A stretch of 64,000 nucleotides of DNA from Flavobacterium sharifuzzamanii. Its GTDB lineage: Bacteria > Bacteroidota > Bacteroidia > Flavobacteriales > Flavobacteriaceae. Numbering within the stretch: position 1 is the stretch's first letter; every line of letters starts with the position of its first letter. The stretch lies in contig NZ_QJGZ01000040.1 in NCBI RefSeq assembly GCF_003254585.1, positions 434,001 to 498,000 on the forward strand. The letters are read 5' to 3'. Shown in pieces: positions 28,201-37,092 of the stretch. A program made the translations under genes and the position numbers. The notes under the pieces were generated by a model. That model was not told where the DNA came from. It saw only the letters and a program-made list of their open reading frames with translations, and did not search any database.

Positions 28201-28365
28201 GAATTACTGAAGAAATTGAATATGGAAAGTTTTAGACTTTACATCAGCGGACAGAATTTGTTGATTATTGATGCTAAAAGCTTCACAGGAGTTGATCCGG
28301 AAAATGCTGGTTTTGGATATCCTCAGCCGACAACTTTTACTGCTGGTCTTAATTTTACTTTATAA
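25261..28365 (+). CDS. SusC-like TonB-dependent fructan transporter
   Basis: A 1034-residue outer-membrane TonB-dependent transporter. In order: signal peptide (ending MMTAQE), carboxypeptidase-D-regulatory-like domain (about 25-100, GVKGTVFSADDGMPLPGATV), the region NEVVVTGYSKQKKTDITGAV, plug domain with SSASIYGSRASNGVIIITTK, and a 22-strand barrel ending in the aromatic-rich FTAGLNFTL. With the SusD protein encoded 15 bases downstream it would import fructo-oligosaccharides. The 186-base gap before the gene probably holds the promoter controlled by the HTCS. Confidence 0.95.
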   Translation: MKSKIIYFLFFFFPVLMMTAQENGVKGTVFSADDGMPLPGATVLISGTNTSTVTDFDGNFSFGNINSDAVLVVSFIGYAPQSISVKGQKIINIMLKVDNNQLNEVVVTGYSKQKKTDITGAVAVVNMKEVMKQPEPNPIKALQGRIAGVKVSSDGSPSGGNTKVVIRGVGTLNNTDPLYVIDGMPTKSGMHELNPNDIETIQVLKDASSASIYGSRASNGVIIITTKKGKEGKMRINFSTYASFSDYSRKLDVLNANQFGQALWQANINDGLNPNNNNLRYQFDWSVNNNKPQLNKVLVPEYLDAQQTLKSSNTDWYDAISQTGVANSYDLSVSNASEKGNYVFSLGYYGNEGVVKTTDFERISARMNSSYKYFDGKLVIGENFSLNRTNEVTDPGVLDPALRALPIIPVHTVDGIGWGGPVGGMNDRQNPVRLLEYNKDNKYDYLRLFGNAYADLEIIKNLHIKTSFGMDYGFYKKRTLQRSYKSGYLQNDQTSVTIDQSISDKWTWTNTAIYSLNFGKSNLNLMAGTEMYKDTYDTNTLRKNDFLIETPDYMYPDAGTGESFTSGTSTVYSLLSYFGKADYEFDNRYLVSATIRRDGSSRFGKNNQFGTFPAVSAGWRISNENFIKDKITAISDLKLRAGWGQTGNQEISNTAVYSLYLASYAGGSPTWATSFGTAYDIAGNGNGLLPSGFIATQSGNDDLKWETTTQTNVGLDFGLFKQKLSGSVDYYIKKTDDILVLPPYLGVIGEGGNRWVNGASMENKGWEFSLGYHDETSFGLKYDISGNISANKNKITKLPDEVKNNYGGNGLDDNILGRPINSMYGYVTDGLFTSQDQVDNSAIQEGKGLGRIRYKDLNGDGTITDKDRTWIGNPNPGLLYGINLNLSYKNFDFTTFWEGASDVDVINNTKYQTDFWSVDDVGSNKGTRLLNAWSLDNPNSTIPALTTVDRNAESRFSTYYVENGNYLKLRVLQFGYSFPKELLKKLNMESFRLYISGQNLLIIDAKSFTGVDPENAGFGYPQPTTFTAGLNFTL

Positions 28366-28380
28366 CAAAAGATTAAAAAA

Positions 28381-30072
28381 ATGAAAAAAATATTATATAT
28401 CGCAGGATTTGCAGTGATGGGTTTCTTGGCTTCCTGTTCCGATTTTTTAGAAAATGATCCGCGTGGTGTGTTGTCAGAAGAAGATATTGTTACGCCTCAG
28501 TCGGTTGAAGGATTTATGAATGCAGCGTATGCACAGTTAGGAAATGATCATTACGATTCTCCGTACAGTTTGTGGCCTTTTGGTAATGTTCGTTCAGATG
28601 ATGCTTATAAAGGAGGAAGCGGTACAAACGATATTCAGGATTTTCACTTTTTTGAAGTCTCAAATAATATCCGTCCGGATTTTGGAGAATTGGATAGTTT
28701 CTGGTATATCAGTTATGTTGGTATTTCAAGAGCCAATAAAGCGTTGAAAGCTTTGGAACAAATCTCAGAAGCAGATTATCCGTTGAAGAAAACGAGAATG
28801 GCTGAAATGCGTTTCTTGAGAGGGCATTTTTATTTTATGCTGAAAATCATGTTTAGAAATGTACCTTATATCACAGAAGATGTTCCGGTAGAAGATTATA
28901 AAACGATTTCAAACAAAGCACTTTCAAATGAAGAACTTTGGAATAAAATTGCTGAAGATTTTCAGGCTGCAGCCGATAATTTGCCAGATACACAGCCACA
29001 GGTGGGGCGTGCCACTAAAAAAGCAGCTTATGCTTATTTGGCAAAAACAAGATTGTACCAGGCGTACACACAGGATGAAACATTCAAAGTTACAGGTATA
29101 AACCAGCAGCATCTGCAGGAAGTAATTGCGGCAACAGATAATGTAATCGGAAAAGCTTCTTTAGAACCTGATTTTGCAAACAACTTCCTGCCGGGAACTT
29201 ACGAAAATGGACCGGAATCTATTTTCTCAATTCAGTTCTCTGATAACGATGGAACGCTTTACGGAAGATTGAATTTCTCAGACGTTCTTTCAACGCCACA
29301 AGGTTTAGGCTGTTGTGATTTTCATAAGCCAAGTCAGAATTTAGTTAATGCTTTTAAAACCGGTGCAAACGGTCTGCCTGAATTTGATACTTACAATAAC
29401 GAAGATTTTGATTATAAAAATATAGACGCCAATACTGTTGATCCGAGATTGTATCATACAGTTGCGATGCCAGGTCTGCCTTATAAATATGACCCTGAAT
29501 TTCTGTATGTTGAAGCTTGGGTAAGATCTCCGGGAACCTATGGCTATTTTGCTTCTTTAAAGGAAAATGTTGCCCCAAATTGCAGTTGTGTTGTAAATAT
29601 TGATCCGTTTTACGGAAATTCAAAAAACAGAATTCAGATTCGTTATGCTGATGTGATTTTAATGCGTGCCGAAGCTTTGATTGAATTAGGAAGACAATCT
29701 GAAGCTTTGCCGTTAATTAATCAAATCAGAGAAAGGGCAGCACAAAGTACAGGAAGACTGCCTTACGTGAAAAACTTCAAAATCAATACCTATGTAGATG
29801 GAGGCAATTGCAACTGGACACAGGATTTTGCCCGCAAAGCTTTACGTTGGGAACGTCGTTTAGAATTGGCTATGGAAGGAAGCCGATTTTTTGACCTTGT
29901 TCGCTGGGGAATTACAGATCAGGTGATGAATGACTTTTATGCAAAAGAAAAAACAAAACGTACGTATTATCAGGATGCTTTTTTTGATGCGCATAAAGAA
30001 GAGTATTGCCCAATTCCGTTGAAGCAAATTAATTTCAGCCAGGGATTGTACAAACAAAATCCAGGCTATTAA
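28381..30072 (+). CDS. SusD-like surface glycan-binding lipoprotein
   Basis: A 563-residue outer-membrane lipoprotein, lipidated at Cys19 (FLASC) with a following acidic residue, which fits surface export. The RagB/SusD fold is shown by the TPR-like helices and the C-terminal signature RWERRLELAMEGSRFFDLVRWG. It caps the SusC barrel and binds fructan chains. It follows susC closely and precedes a second surface lipoprotein gene. Confidence 0.95.
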   Translation: MKKILYIAGFAVMGFLASCSDFLENDPRGVLSEEDIVTPQSVEGFMNAAYAQLGNDHYDSPYSLWPFGNVRSDDAYKGGSGTNDIQDFHFFEVSNNIRPDFGELDSFWYISYVGISRANKALKALEQISEADYPLKKTRMAEMRFLRGHFYFMLKIMFRNVPYITEDVPVEDYKTISNKALSNEELWNKIAEDFQAAADNLPDTQPQVGRATKKAAYAYLAKTRLYQAYTQDETFKVTGINQQHLQEVIAATDNVIGKASLEPDFANNFLPGTYENGPESIFSIQFSDNDGTLYGRLNFSDVLSTPQGLGCCDFHKPSQNLVNAFKTGANGLPEFDTYNNEDFDYKNIDANTVDPRLYHTVAMPGLPYKYDPEFLYVEAWVRSPGTYGYFASLKENVAPNCSCVVNIDPFYGNSKNRIQIRYADVILMRAEALIELGRQSEALPLINQIRERAAQSTGRLPYVKNFKINTYVDGGNCNWTQDFARKALRWERRLELAMEGSRFFDLVRWGITDQVMNDFYAKEKTKRTYYQDAFFDAHKEEYCPIPLKQINFSQGLYKQNPGY

Positions 30073-30091
30073 TCTTTAAAAAATCAGCAAT

Positions 30092-31489
30092 ATGAAAAAA
30101 GCTTTAAATAAATATTGGACCAAAGTGTCTATAGTATTGGCAATGATTTTTATGGTTACTGCCTGCGAGAACAGTTTTGAAACTGGCGGATTTGATGTGA
30201 GTTCGCCTTCAAATGTACTTTCATTCAAACTAAATGGAGTTTCAGGAAGCATTGATCAGGAGACAGGAAAAATTACTGTTGTAATGCCTTACGGATCTGA
30301 CATAACAGCGATAAAACCGGAAGTTGTTTTTGAAGAAGGAGCTACTTCCAATCCGGAATTAAATTCAGCAATGAATTTTACAAATCCGGTAAAATTCAGA
30401 GTGGTTAATGGCAATTTATATAAAGATTATACTGTAACAACAACCGTTTTGAGTCCGATTAAGAGTTTTAAGATAAATGGTGTTGCAGCTACTGTAAACG
30501 ATATTAATAAAACGATTAATATGACTTTGCCTGAAGATACTGATTTAAGAGCGCTTAAGCCAGTAATCGAAGTTACAACGGGTGTTACAATTTCACCTGC
30601 TTCGGGCGCAACAATTGATTTTACAAATGCAGTCACTTTTGTAATAACATCGAATGGAAAAAGCGTTAATTACACTTCAAATGTTGGAGTTCCGGTTACA
30701 GGATTAACAGTTGCATTTTTAGGAACTGCGGCTACAAGATCAGGAATCACAAATATGGATGAAGTTACAGCATCAAACTGGTTATTTGATAATTTCCCGG
30801 GAGCTAAATATATTTCTTTCGAAAGTATACAAAACGGTGCAGATTTAAGTGATATCGACGTCATTTGGTGGCACTTTGATTCGGCTGCAAACTTGCCTTC
30901 TGTGGCTTATAATCCTGCGGTTACAAACGCACTTAAAAATTTCAGAACAAATGGAGGAAACTTGCTTTTGACTTCTTTTGCTTCGCAATATGTTGATGCT
31001 TTAGGAATTGTTCCGTCAGGAAAAGGACCGAATAATGTTTTTGGCGATTTTCCTCCAAATGGATTTGTAGACGGAAATTCATGGGGAATGTCATTCGTTG
31101 GTCATGAAGGTCATCCAATCTTTCAGGGTTTAACCACTTTTGAAGCTGGAAAAGCCAATTTATTACAAAGCGGAACTTTCAGATTAAATCATACAGCGTG
31201 GTGGTTTTTACCGGAATGGGGAGGCTACAATAATGGAGAAGGTTGGAGAAACCAAACAGGAGGAACCAATCTGGCAAGTGAAGCTTGGGATAATGAACTG
31301 AACGGAAGAGTTACCATTGCAGAATTTCCAAATACAAGTACGAATAAAAATGTAATTGTAATTTCTATGGGAGCTTACGATTGGTACAACGAAACCAATA
31401 GCAGCGGAGTGCCAAGTCAGGCCAATGAGTTTATAACAAACATCAGACTATTGACGCAAAACAGTATCAATTATCTAGCGGCAAAATAA
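30092..31489 (+). CDS. DUF4960-type surface lipoprotein of the fructan locus
   Basis: A 465-residue lipoprotein (lipobox VTAC, Cys25). Two DUF5018-like beta-sandwich repeats follow (about residues 40-120 and 125-200), each opening with SFKLNGV / SFKINGV and closing with FTNPVKFRV / FTNAVTFVI. The C-terminal 260 residues resemble DUF4960, with a glutamine-amidotransferase-like strand pattern (IDVIWWHFD) but no nucleophilic Cys. Proteins of this layout are found mainly next to GH32 enzymes and probably bind fructan at the cell surface. The family link is from memory of domain context and is moderately sure. Confidence 0.75.
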   Translation: MKKALNKYWTKVSIVLAMIFMVTACENSFETGGFDVSSPSNVLSFKLNGVSGSIDQETGKITVVMPYGSDITAIKPEVVFEEGATSNPELNSAMNFTNPVKFRVVNGNLYKDYTVTTTVLSPIKSFKINGVAATVNDINKTINMTLPEDTDLRALKPVIEVTTGVTISPASGATIDFTNAVTFVITSNGKSVNYTSNVGVPVTGLTVAFLGTAATRSGITNMDEVTASNWLFDNFPGAKYISFESIQNGADLSDIDVIWWHFDSAANLPSVAYNPAVTNALKNFRTNGGNLLLTSFASQYVDALGIVPSGKGPNNVFGDFPPNGFVDGNSWGMSFVGHEGHPIFQGLTTFEAGKANLLQSGTFRLNHTAWWFLPEWGGYNNGEGWRNQTGGTNLASEAWDNELNGRVTIAEFPNTSTNKNVIVISMGAYDWYNETNSSGVPSQANEFITNIRLLTQNSINYLAAK

Positions 31490-31509
31490 ATCACTTTGAA
31501 TTTAATAAA

Positions 31510-33066
31510 ATGAAATATAGAAATATAATAACAATCGCCTTCGTTTTCTTTTCACTGGCTTCATGCAGTCAGGATGAAACGTATATTGGAGGTTCGATTT
31601 CAGGAGGCAATTCTGAAATAACAAGTGTTTTTCCTGTTCCGCCCGCGCAATGGATGGGCGCAAACGACCCATATTACAGTGCGGGTTATACAGGAGATAT
31701 TATGCCTTTTTTCGATAACGGAAAATTTCATATTTATTTTCTGCATGATGCACAGAATAAACCTGCTGGAAAAGGATTTCATGATATTCATGAATATCAA
31801 AGTACAGATTTGGCACATTTTACTTATGAAGGTCAAACCATTCCATATGGTACAACGCTTGAACCTGATTTTGGTATTGGCACAGGATCAGTTGTCAAAG
31901 TGGGCAATCTTTATTATTTCTATTACACAGGGCACAATGAAACTCCGGCTTTTGTACAATCGAATGCAAGAGAAAGTGTGTTATGTGCAACCAGCAGCGA
32001 TTTGAAAAAATGGACAAAGGTTCCATCTTTTAAAATTATAGCTCCGGCGGGATATTACAACTATGATTTCAGAGATCCGCATGTGTTTTATAATGATGAA
32101 TTGAAAAAATATTCAATGTTAGTAAGTACACAAACAGAACCTGAAAGAAAAGCCGTTTTGTTACATTTTACAAGCGCTGATCCTGGATCAGGAAAATGGG
32201 ATGTTCAAGCTCCAATTTATACCACAACGCCTGAAGATAATTATCTGATGATGGAATGTGCGGATATTTTCAAAATGGGAAGCAATTGGTATTTAATTTT
32301 TTCTGAGAATTGGAGTGGCAATAAAGGAACGCATTACAGAATTTCATCATCAATAACTGGTCCATGGACAAAACCGGAAAATGACAGAATTGATGGAGAA
32401 TACTTTTACGCAGGAAAAACGGCTTCTGACGGAAATAAAAGATATGTTTTTGGATGGAATGCCAGAAAAACGCCTGATAATGATTTAGGAAATAAAGATT
32501 GGGCAGGGAATATGGTTATCCATGAATTGATTCAGAATTCAGATGGAACTTTAGGAACTCAGTCGCCGAAATCGGTTAAGGATTTATTTTCGAAAAAGAA
32601 TACTACTGCAGAAGTAGATGCAATTTCATCTAATGCAACAGCCAATAATGGAACTTATTCTTTATCGGGAGAAACAGAAAAAGCAATGGTTACTTTTAAA
32701 AGCGTTGGAAAGAAAGTCAAAATAAAAGCCGAAGTTACTTTAGCGAAAGCTAGTGGAACAACTGGATTTGTTTTTCATACCAATGATACAGGAAGTTACT
32801 ATAAAGTGGTTTTGGATATTGCTAATAGTAAAATAAGCGGTTATAATTCGGCTTCGCAGGAAGTAACCCGTTTACCATTTGTATTTCAGACGAATGTAAA
32901 ATATGACGTTGAAATAATTACTGAAGGAAGTGTTGTCGTAGTTTGCATAAACGGAAAAGCGGCGCTCACAAATCGCGTTTACGGAAGAGACAAAAATAAA
33001 TGGGGTTTAATTGCTGAAGGACAAACGAGCACAATCTCGAATCTTCATATAACCCAGCCTGAATAA
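31510..33066 (+). CDS. GH32-type lipoprotein with variant nucleophile motif
   Basis: A 518-residue lipoprotein (lipobox SLASC, Cys19) with a GH32 propeller and a C-terminal beta-sandwich (about 350-515). The stabiliser Asp189 (FRDP) and acid/base Glu249 (MECAD) are conserved, but the normal WMNDPNG is replaced by WMGANDPYYSAGYTGDIMP. By its spacing to DNGKFHIYFLHD, Asp63 in GDIMP most likely fills the nucleophile position, with Asp53 as the alternative. Surface lipidation suggests it cuts polymer outside the cell, like the endo-levanase BT1760. It follows the surface-binding lipoprotein gene in the operon. Activity is inferred. Confidence 0.82.
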   Translation: MKYRNIITIAFVFFSLASCSQDETYIGGSISGGNSEITSVFPVPPAQWMGANDPYYSAGYTGDIMPFFDNGKFHIYFLHDAQNKPAGKGFHDIHEYQSTDLAHFTYEGQTIPYGTTLEPDFGIGTGSVVKVGNLYYFYYTGHNETPAFVQSNARESVLCATSSDLKKWTKVPSFKIIAPAGYYNYDFRDPHVFYNDELKKYSMLVSTQTEPERKAVLLHFTSADPGSGKWDVQAPIYTTTPEDNYLMMECADIFKMGSNWYLIFSENWSGNKGTHYRISSSITGPWTKPENDRIDGEYFYAGKTASDGNKRYVFGWNARKTPDNDLGNKDWAGNMVIHELIQNSDGTLGTQSPKSVKDLFSKKNTTAEVDAISSNATANNGTYSLSGETEKAMVTFKSVGKKVKIKAEVTLAKASGTTGFVFHTNDTGSYYKVVLDIANSKISGYNSASQEVTRLPFVFQTNVKYDVEIITEGSVVVVCINGKAALTNRVYGRDKNKWGLIAEGQTSTISNLHITQPE

Positions 33067-33089
33067 GAACAATAATAAAATATTTTAGA

Positions 33090-33995
33090 ATGAATAACGG
33101 AAAAAACCTTAAGGCGGTGGCATACGGAGAGGTACTTTGGGATGTTTTTGCTAATGAAAAAAAGATTGGCGGAGCACCATTGAATGTTGCCCTGCGCATG
33201 AAAACGCTGGGTTGCGAAGTGGCCATGATAAGCTGTGTAGGAAATGATGAAGACGGAAAAGCAATAAAAGATCAGGTGAAAAAACTGGGGCTTGAAACCG
33301 ATACAATCGTAGTTTCAGAAGATTTTCCGACTGGTTTGGTCAATGTTGCCTTAAATGAGCGTGGATCGGCAACTTATGAAATCAGTTATCCGTCTGCTTG
33401 GGATAAGATTGAATTGAATGATCTGGCGAGAAATTCAGTTGCTAATGCTGATGTTTTAATTTATGGCAGTTTAGTTTGCCGTGATGACGTTTCAAGGCTG
33501 GCATTGGAAGAAATGCTGCAAAAGAAAGTCTATAAGGTTTTTGATGTGAATTTAAGAAAACCACATTATACGTATGAAATCCTGAACCAGCTTATGCAAT
33601 CGGCTGATTTTATAAAGTTTAATGATGAGGAATTGTTAGAAATTACTGCGGCCATGGGCTCACCTTTTACAAATCTGGAAGAAAATATGAATTTTATAGC
33701 TGAAAGAAGCAAAGTAAAGGGAATGTGTGTAACAAGAGGCAAACACGGAGCTTTGCTGATGTGGGAAGGCCGACTTTATGAAAATGGGGGATATCCTGTC
33801 GAGGTTGCCGACACGGTAGGTGCAGGAGATTCATTTCTGGCGGCTTTGATAGCTTCATTATTAAGTGGAAAAGCCCCTCAGTATTCAATTGATTTTGCTT
33901 GTGCAGTTGGTGCATTAGTGGCTGAATCTCCTGGAGCTAATCCTGAAATTTCGTTTTCCAGAATTAAAAAAATGATGTTAAAAATTAAAATTTAA
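33090..33995 (+). CDS. PfkB-family fructokinase
   Basis: A 301-residue cytoplasmic carbohydrate kinase of the PfkB/ribokinase family. The N-terminal glycine-rich GGAPLNVALRMKTLGC and the C-terminal anion-hole motif DTVGAGDSFLAAL with catalytic Asp247 are present. It is the last gene of the fructan operon and would make fructose 6-phosphate from imported fructose. It corresponds to BT1757 in B. thetaiotaomicron. A terminator follows at 34192. Confidence 0.92.
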   Translation: MNNGKNLKAVAYGEVLWDVFANEKKIGGAPLNVALRMKTLGCEVAMISCVGNDEDGKAIKDQVKKLGLETDTIVVSEDFPTGLVNVALNERGSATYEISYPSAWDKIELNDLARNSVANADVLIYGSLVCRDDVSRLALEEMLQKKVYKVFDVNLRKPHYTYEILNQLMQSADFIKFNDEELLEITAAMGSPFTNLEENMNFIAERSKVKGMCVTRGKHGALLMWEGRLYENGGYPVEVADTVGAGDSFLAALIASLLSGKAPQYSIDFACAVGALVAESPGANPEISFSRIKKMMLKIKI

Positions 33996-34191
33996 CTTTT
34001 ATGAAATTTAAATGGAATATGAGTTGTCTAAACCAAAATTCTTGCAGTTAGTGTTGTTAACAATAATAAGTTTAATATCGCTTATGAGGGTCTTATATTT
34101 TTTTAAAATCTGAATTTTATTAAATACTGTAAGTTTTTCGAATTTTGTTTAAGTTTTTAATTACTTAATTTAAGTATTTGTTTTTTGAAGT

Positions 34192-34223
34192 AAAGCCTGA
34201 TATCTTTTAGATATTAGGCTTTT
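34192..34223 (+). terminator. Terminator of the fructan operon
   Basis: AAAGCCTGATATCT (34192-34205) pairs with AGATATTAGGCTTT (34209-34222) with one G-T pair and a 3-base loop, about 200 bases after the fructokinase stop. Confidence 0.7.
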
Positions 34224-34309
34224 ATCGTAATATTATAAAATTTGGAAGTAAATACATGCAGGATATGCATTGGATTTCGGGAAAGTAATATAAGCCAATA
34301 AGAAGGAAG

Positions 34310-34465
34310 GTAAACTGATTTTGTATGGATAATACCACCATCGATAACCAGATGCCAATTCAACAGTCATAGCCCTTACCAAAGCCTCCCATGGCTCCGT
34401 CTATGTCCGAAGCCGCTGATCATCCTGATCCCGGACGTGCATTGGCGATTTCTTCAATTTCCATA
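34310..34465 (-). pseudogene. Gene debris with a preserved start (MEIEEIANARPGSG, stop)
   Basis: On the minus strand an ATG at 34465 opens MEIEEIANARPGSG and then meets a stop; the reading continues in open segments (SAASDIDGAMGGFGKGYDC) broken by stops. The patch is much richer in G+C than its surroundings. The first codons also survive at repeat D as GTG-GAA-ATT-GAA-GAA. No family could be recognised. Confidence 0.4.
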
Positions 34466-35000
34466 AACTTAAATTAATGTTAAGATGAAGGTAATGATTT
34501 TTTGTAATACCAATGTTTACAGTGTTTTAAAGATAGTTTGTATACTGTAGAGTTAACTTAATTGGATTTACAAACCATTCACATTATGAGTTAAAGTGGA
34601 TTAAATTATGTGAAAAAGTATAAAAAAAACGCTAAAACTGATGTTTTAACGTTTTTTTAAGAGTGACCCCTACGATACAAATTTCAAACCATTTTATCCA
34701 AGATTTAAAGAAATTAGCCTATTTTCAAGTAAATTTGTAAGATATTTTTTTGTTTTTTAAATCAAGAGTGGTTTGTATGTCCTGTAGAGGTTAAAAGTTA
34801 AAAAATGTTAAAACAGAGGGACATTTAAATTTATTTAAGTTGTAATAATTTTTATAAAATTCTTGAAAATAAAATTTAGTATTGACTAAAGAAAACAAGT
34901 TATTTTTTTAGTAAAATTATAAAATAATGTGCAGATTATTCCAATCAAAATTTGGTGAGGATATTAGAGTTAACATTGTGCTTTAATATAATCAGAATGA
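34452..35000. repeat. Dispersed repeat, copy C
   Basis: Matches copy D (42421-42965) along its full length. It contains several copies of GGTTTGTA or its complement (34535, 34567, 34681, 34770), a hairpin, the 130-base palindromic core (34666-34797), and a tail shared with copies B and D. It separates the fructan locus from the DJ-1 cluster. Confidence 0.85.
34622..34658. terminator. Hairpin inside repeat C
   Basis: AAAAAACGCTAAAAC and GTTTTAACGTTTTTT form a stem with a 4-base loop and one mismatch, flanked by A and T runs, so it could end transcription from both sides. The same hairpin with a changed loop is at 42593-42630. Confidence 0.6.
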
Positions 35001-35286
35001 AATTTTGTTAGACATTTGATTTGTTAGTTTTCTGTACAAATAAAAATATTTAATTTAACTCATTAATTGTCGCTCGATTGGGGTTAAAAATTGATTTATT
35101 TCTTTTCATTCAATTTTTGTTTGCATATCCAAATATCAATGTTCCTCATATTACAAGCAAATTACTTTCGGACTCGTTTTTTACAATTAAAATTTCAACA
35201 ACAGAGATTATGTTATAACTTCAGTTGATTAGGTTACTTCTGCTTTGCATTTAAGACGGAACTTTGTATCATCAAAAAGAGATATT

Positions 35287-36003
35287 ATGAACACATTGAA
35301 ATTATTAATTATTGTTACTGGGATTAATATGTATGACGATGGCCAATTGCCAACTGGTCTATGGCTCAGTGAACTTACCCATATCTATGATAAAGCTAAA
35401 GAGCAAGGGTTTGAAATTACCATAGCAAGTCCAAACGGTGGAGATACACCGATTGATCCTGAAAGTTTAAGACCTTTAGTTTTGGATAAAGTATCTAAAG
35501 GATATTGGAATAATATTCAATTTAGAGAAGAATTAAAGCACACCAAAAGTTTAATAGAAGTATCAAAACAAGAATTTGATTGTGTTTATTTAGCAGGTGG
35601 ACATGGGACTATGTATGATTTTCCAAATGATACTATTCTACAAAAAATCATTAAAGATCATTTTGAGAACAATAAAAAAGTGGCTGCGATTTGTCACGGT
35701 GTAGGCGGATTGTTGAATGTTAAACTTTCCAATGGCGACTATTTGATAAAAGACAAAAAGATAACTGGATTTAATTGGTTTGAAGAAAGTCTTGCCGGAC
35801 GAAAAAAGAAAGTTCCATTTAATCTTGAAGCAGCATTAAAGGAAAGAAACTCCGATTATAGAAAAGCTTTCATTCCTATGACTTCAAAAGTAGTTGTTGA
35901 CGGTAATTTAATTACTGGTCAAAATCCTTTTAGCTCTAAAGAAATGGCAAAAGTAGTAATGGAAGAACTTGAAAAAATTAAAACAAACTCAGAAACTAAA
36001 TAA
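35287..36003 (+). CDS. DJ-1/PfpI superfamily protein (Hsp31-like)
   Basis: A 238-residue protein of the DJ-1/PfpI superfamily, class I glutamine-amidotransferase fold, with nucleophile-elbow Cys136 in AICHGVGG and the upstream acidic residue in the IASPNGGDTPIDPES segment. Hsp31-like members act as glyoxalase III or stress chaperones. The start at 35287 is used because it opens the first beta strand (TLKLLIIVTG); the earlier ATG at 35245 adds 14 residues without homology. It heads a cluster of aldehyde- and redox-related genes, which fits detoxification of reactive carbonyls. Confidence 0.88.
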   Translation: MNTLKLLIIVTGINMYDDGQLPTGLWLSELTHIYDKAKEQGFEITIASPNGGDTPIDPESLRPLVLDKVSKGYWNNIQFREELKHTKSLIEVSKQEFDCVYLAGGHGTMYDFPNDTILQKIIKDHFENNKKVAAICHGVGGLLNVKLSNGDYLIKDKKITGFNWFEESLAGRKKKVPFNLEAALKERNSDYRKAFIPMTSKVVVDGNLITGQNPFSSKEMAKVVMEELEKIKTNSETK

Positions 36004-36015
36004 AACTATAACACA

Positions 36016-37065
36016 GTGAAAAAGATAAAAATCATATTTTTTGTAGTTGTCCTTGGTGTAATTCTACTTTTTACTCCCGGCTTCTTTCTAAGCAATGCCG
36101 TCATTAACACTGCATCTGCAAATTCAAATCTGAAAGCAATAAATAACGATTCAATAGCTAAAAACGATACCATTATTGAATTGGCGGGTCATAAACTATC
36201 TGTTTTAAAAGGCGGTATGTTTGACAGATTCCATTCCAATTCCCTCCTTTCAGTAGTAGCACAGGAACGACCTGATATAGATTTAAGCTGGTTCAAAACC
36301 CTTCATAAAGAAAAAAAGGATGTTGGCTTTATCACATATTCGCCAAACTTCTATTATAGCAATAGTAGTATTACAGCTATTTATACAGCAGATATGAGCA
36401 AAATAAAAGAACTGCTTCCTACGGAAGTAAACGAATTGGTCAAACCGATTTCTTATACACCCGGTAGAGGATTGATCGCTATTACTTCCTATGCTTACCA
36501 TTTTTGTGATAATGATTCATACAATGAACTCTCTATCTCTATTGTAACCACTAAACCAAATAAAAGTAATTGGGGACTGATTTCTTTAATGGGTGAAGTA
36601 AATGACAAAAGTCTATGGGGTTATGTGTTGAAATTGCCTGTTAATACCGAATTAGCAAGAGTTCGTGGAAAAGTTGGATATAATTTACCAAAATGGTTAA
36701 TCCCAATTGATTATAATACTGATGGAAGCAATGTAACTTTCACTTATTACGATGAAAAAGGGAATTTAGATTTTTCAATGACAGGTAAAAAATTAGAGGT
36801 TACCAATTCAATACCTGAAATTAACCGTTCGAATTTTATCAATCTTAATACAAAAGGCCAGTTAACACACGGTTACAGTGATGTAAGAGCAATAAAAAAA
36901 GCAACAAGCAAAAAGGCTGAAGATATTCAATTTAATCTTTCAGATGGTCCGTTATCAGCCTTTATCAAATCATTGGAACTTAAAAAATTAGTTCGCTATG
37001 ATTACCAACCGGAATTTCAAGCAGCTTTATACACACCTGAATTAGTGACTGAAAACAATAAATAA
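36016..37065 (+). CDS. Membrane-anchored acetoacetate-decarboxylase-like protein
   Basis: A 349-residue protein starting with GTG. An N-terminal hydrophobic anchor (about residues 5-30) precedes an acetoacetate-decarboxylase-like fold, shown by SITAIYTADMSKIKELLP, the YHFCDNDSYNELSISIVT strand pair and the LPKWLIPIDY segment. The active-site Lys of true decarboxylases could not be placed with certainty, so activity is unproven. It starts 12 bases after the DJ-1 gene and is in the same operon. It may bind or transform small keto acids or lipids at the membrane. Confidence 0.65.
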   Translation: MKKIKIIFFVVVLGVILLFTPGFFLSNAVINTASANSNLKAINNDSIAKNDTIIELAGHKLSVLKGGMFDRFHSNSLLSVVAQERPDIDLSWFKTLHKEKKDVGFITYSPNFYYSNSSITAIYTADMSKIKELLPTEVNELVKPISYTPGRGLIAITSYAYHFCDNDSYNELSISIVTTKPNKSNWGLISLMGEVNDKSLWGYVLKLPVNTELARVRGKVGYNLPKWLIPIDYNTDGSNVTFTYYDEKGNLDFSMTGKKLEVTNSIPEINRSNFINLNTKGQLTHGYSDVRAIKKATSKKAEDIQFNLSDGPLSAFIKSLELKKLVRYDYQPEFQAALYTPELVTENNK

Positions 37066-37092
37066 TTCAACTCATTTTTAAAAATTAAGGAA

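Larger units (their letters stand above)
33996..35286. other. Long non-coding stretch with repeat copy C and gene debris
   Basis: 1.3 kb without an intact gene. It holds the operon terminator (34192-34223), higher-G+C gene debris (34310-34450), dispersed repeat C (34452-35000) with a hairpin at 34622-34658, and about 280 bases of AT-rich DNA upstream of the DJ-1 gene, including GAACTTTG near 35269 that is close to a -7 box. Confidence 0.6.

Noticed and set aside
34310-34450. A functional gene in the G+C-rich patch before repeat C
   Set aside because: Stops interrupt every frame and no family could be recognised, so it is listed only as debris.
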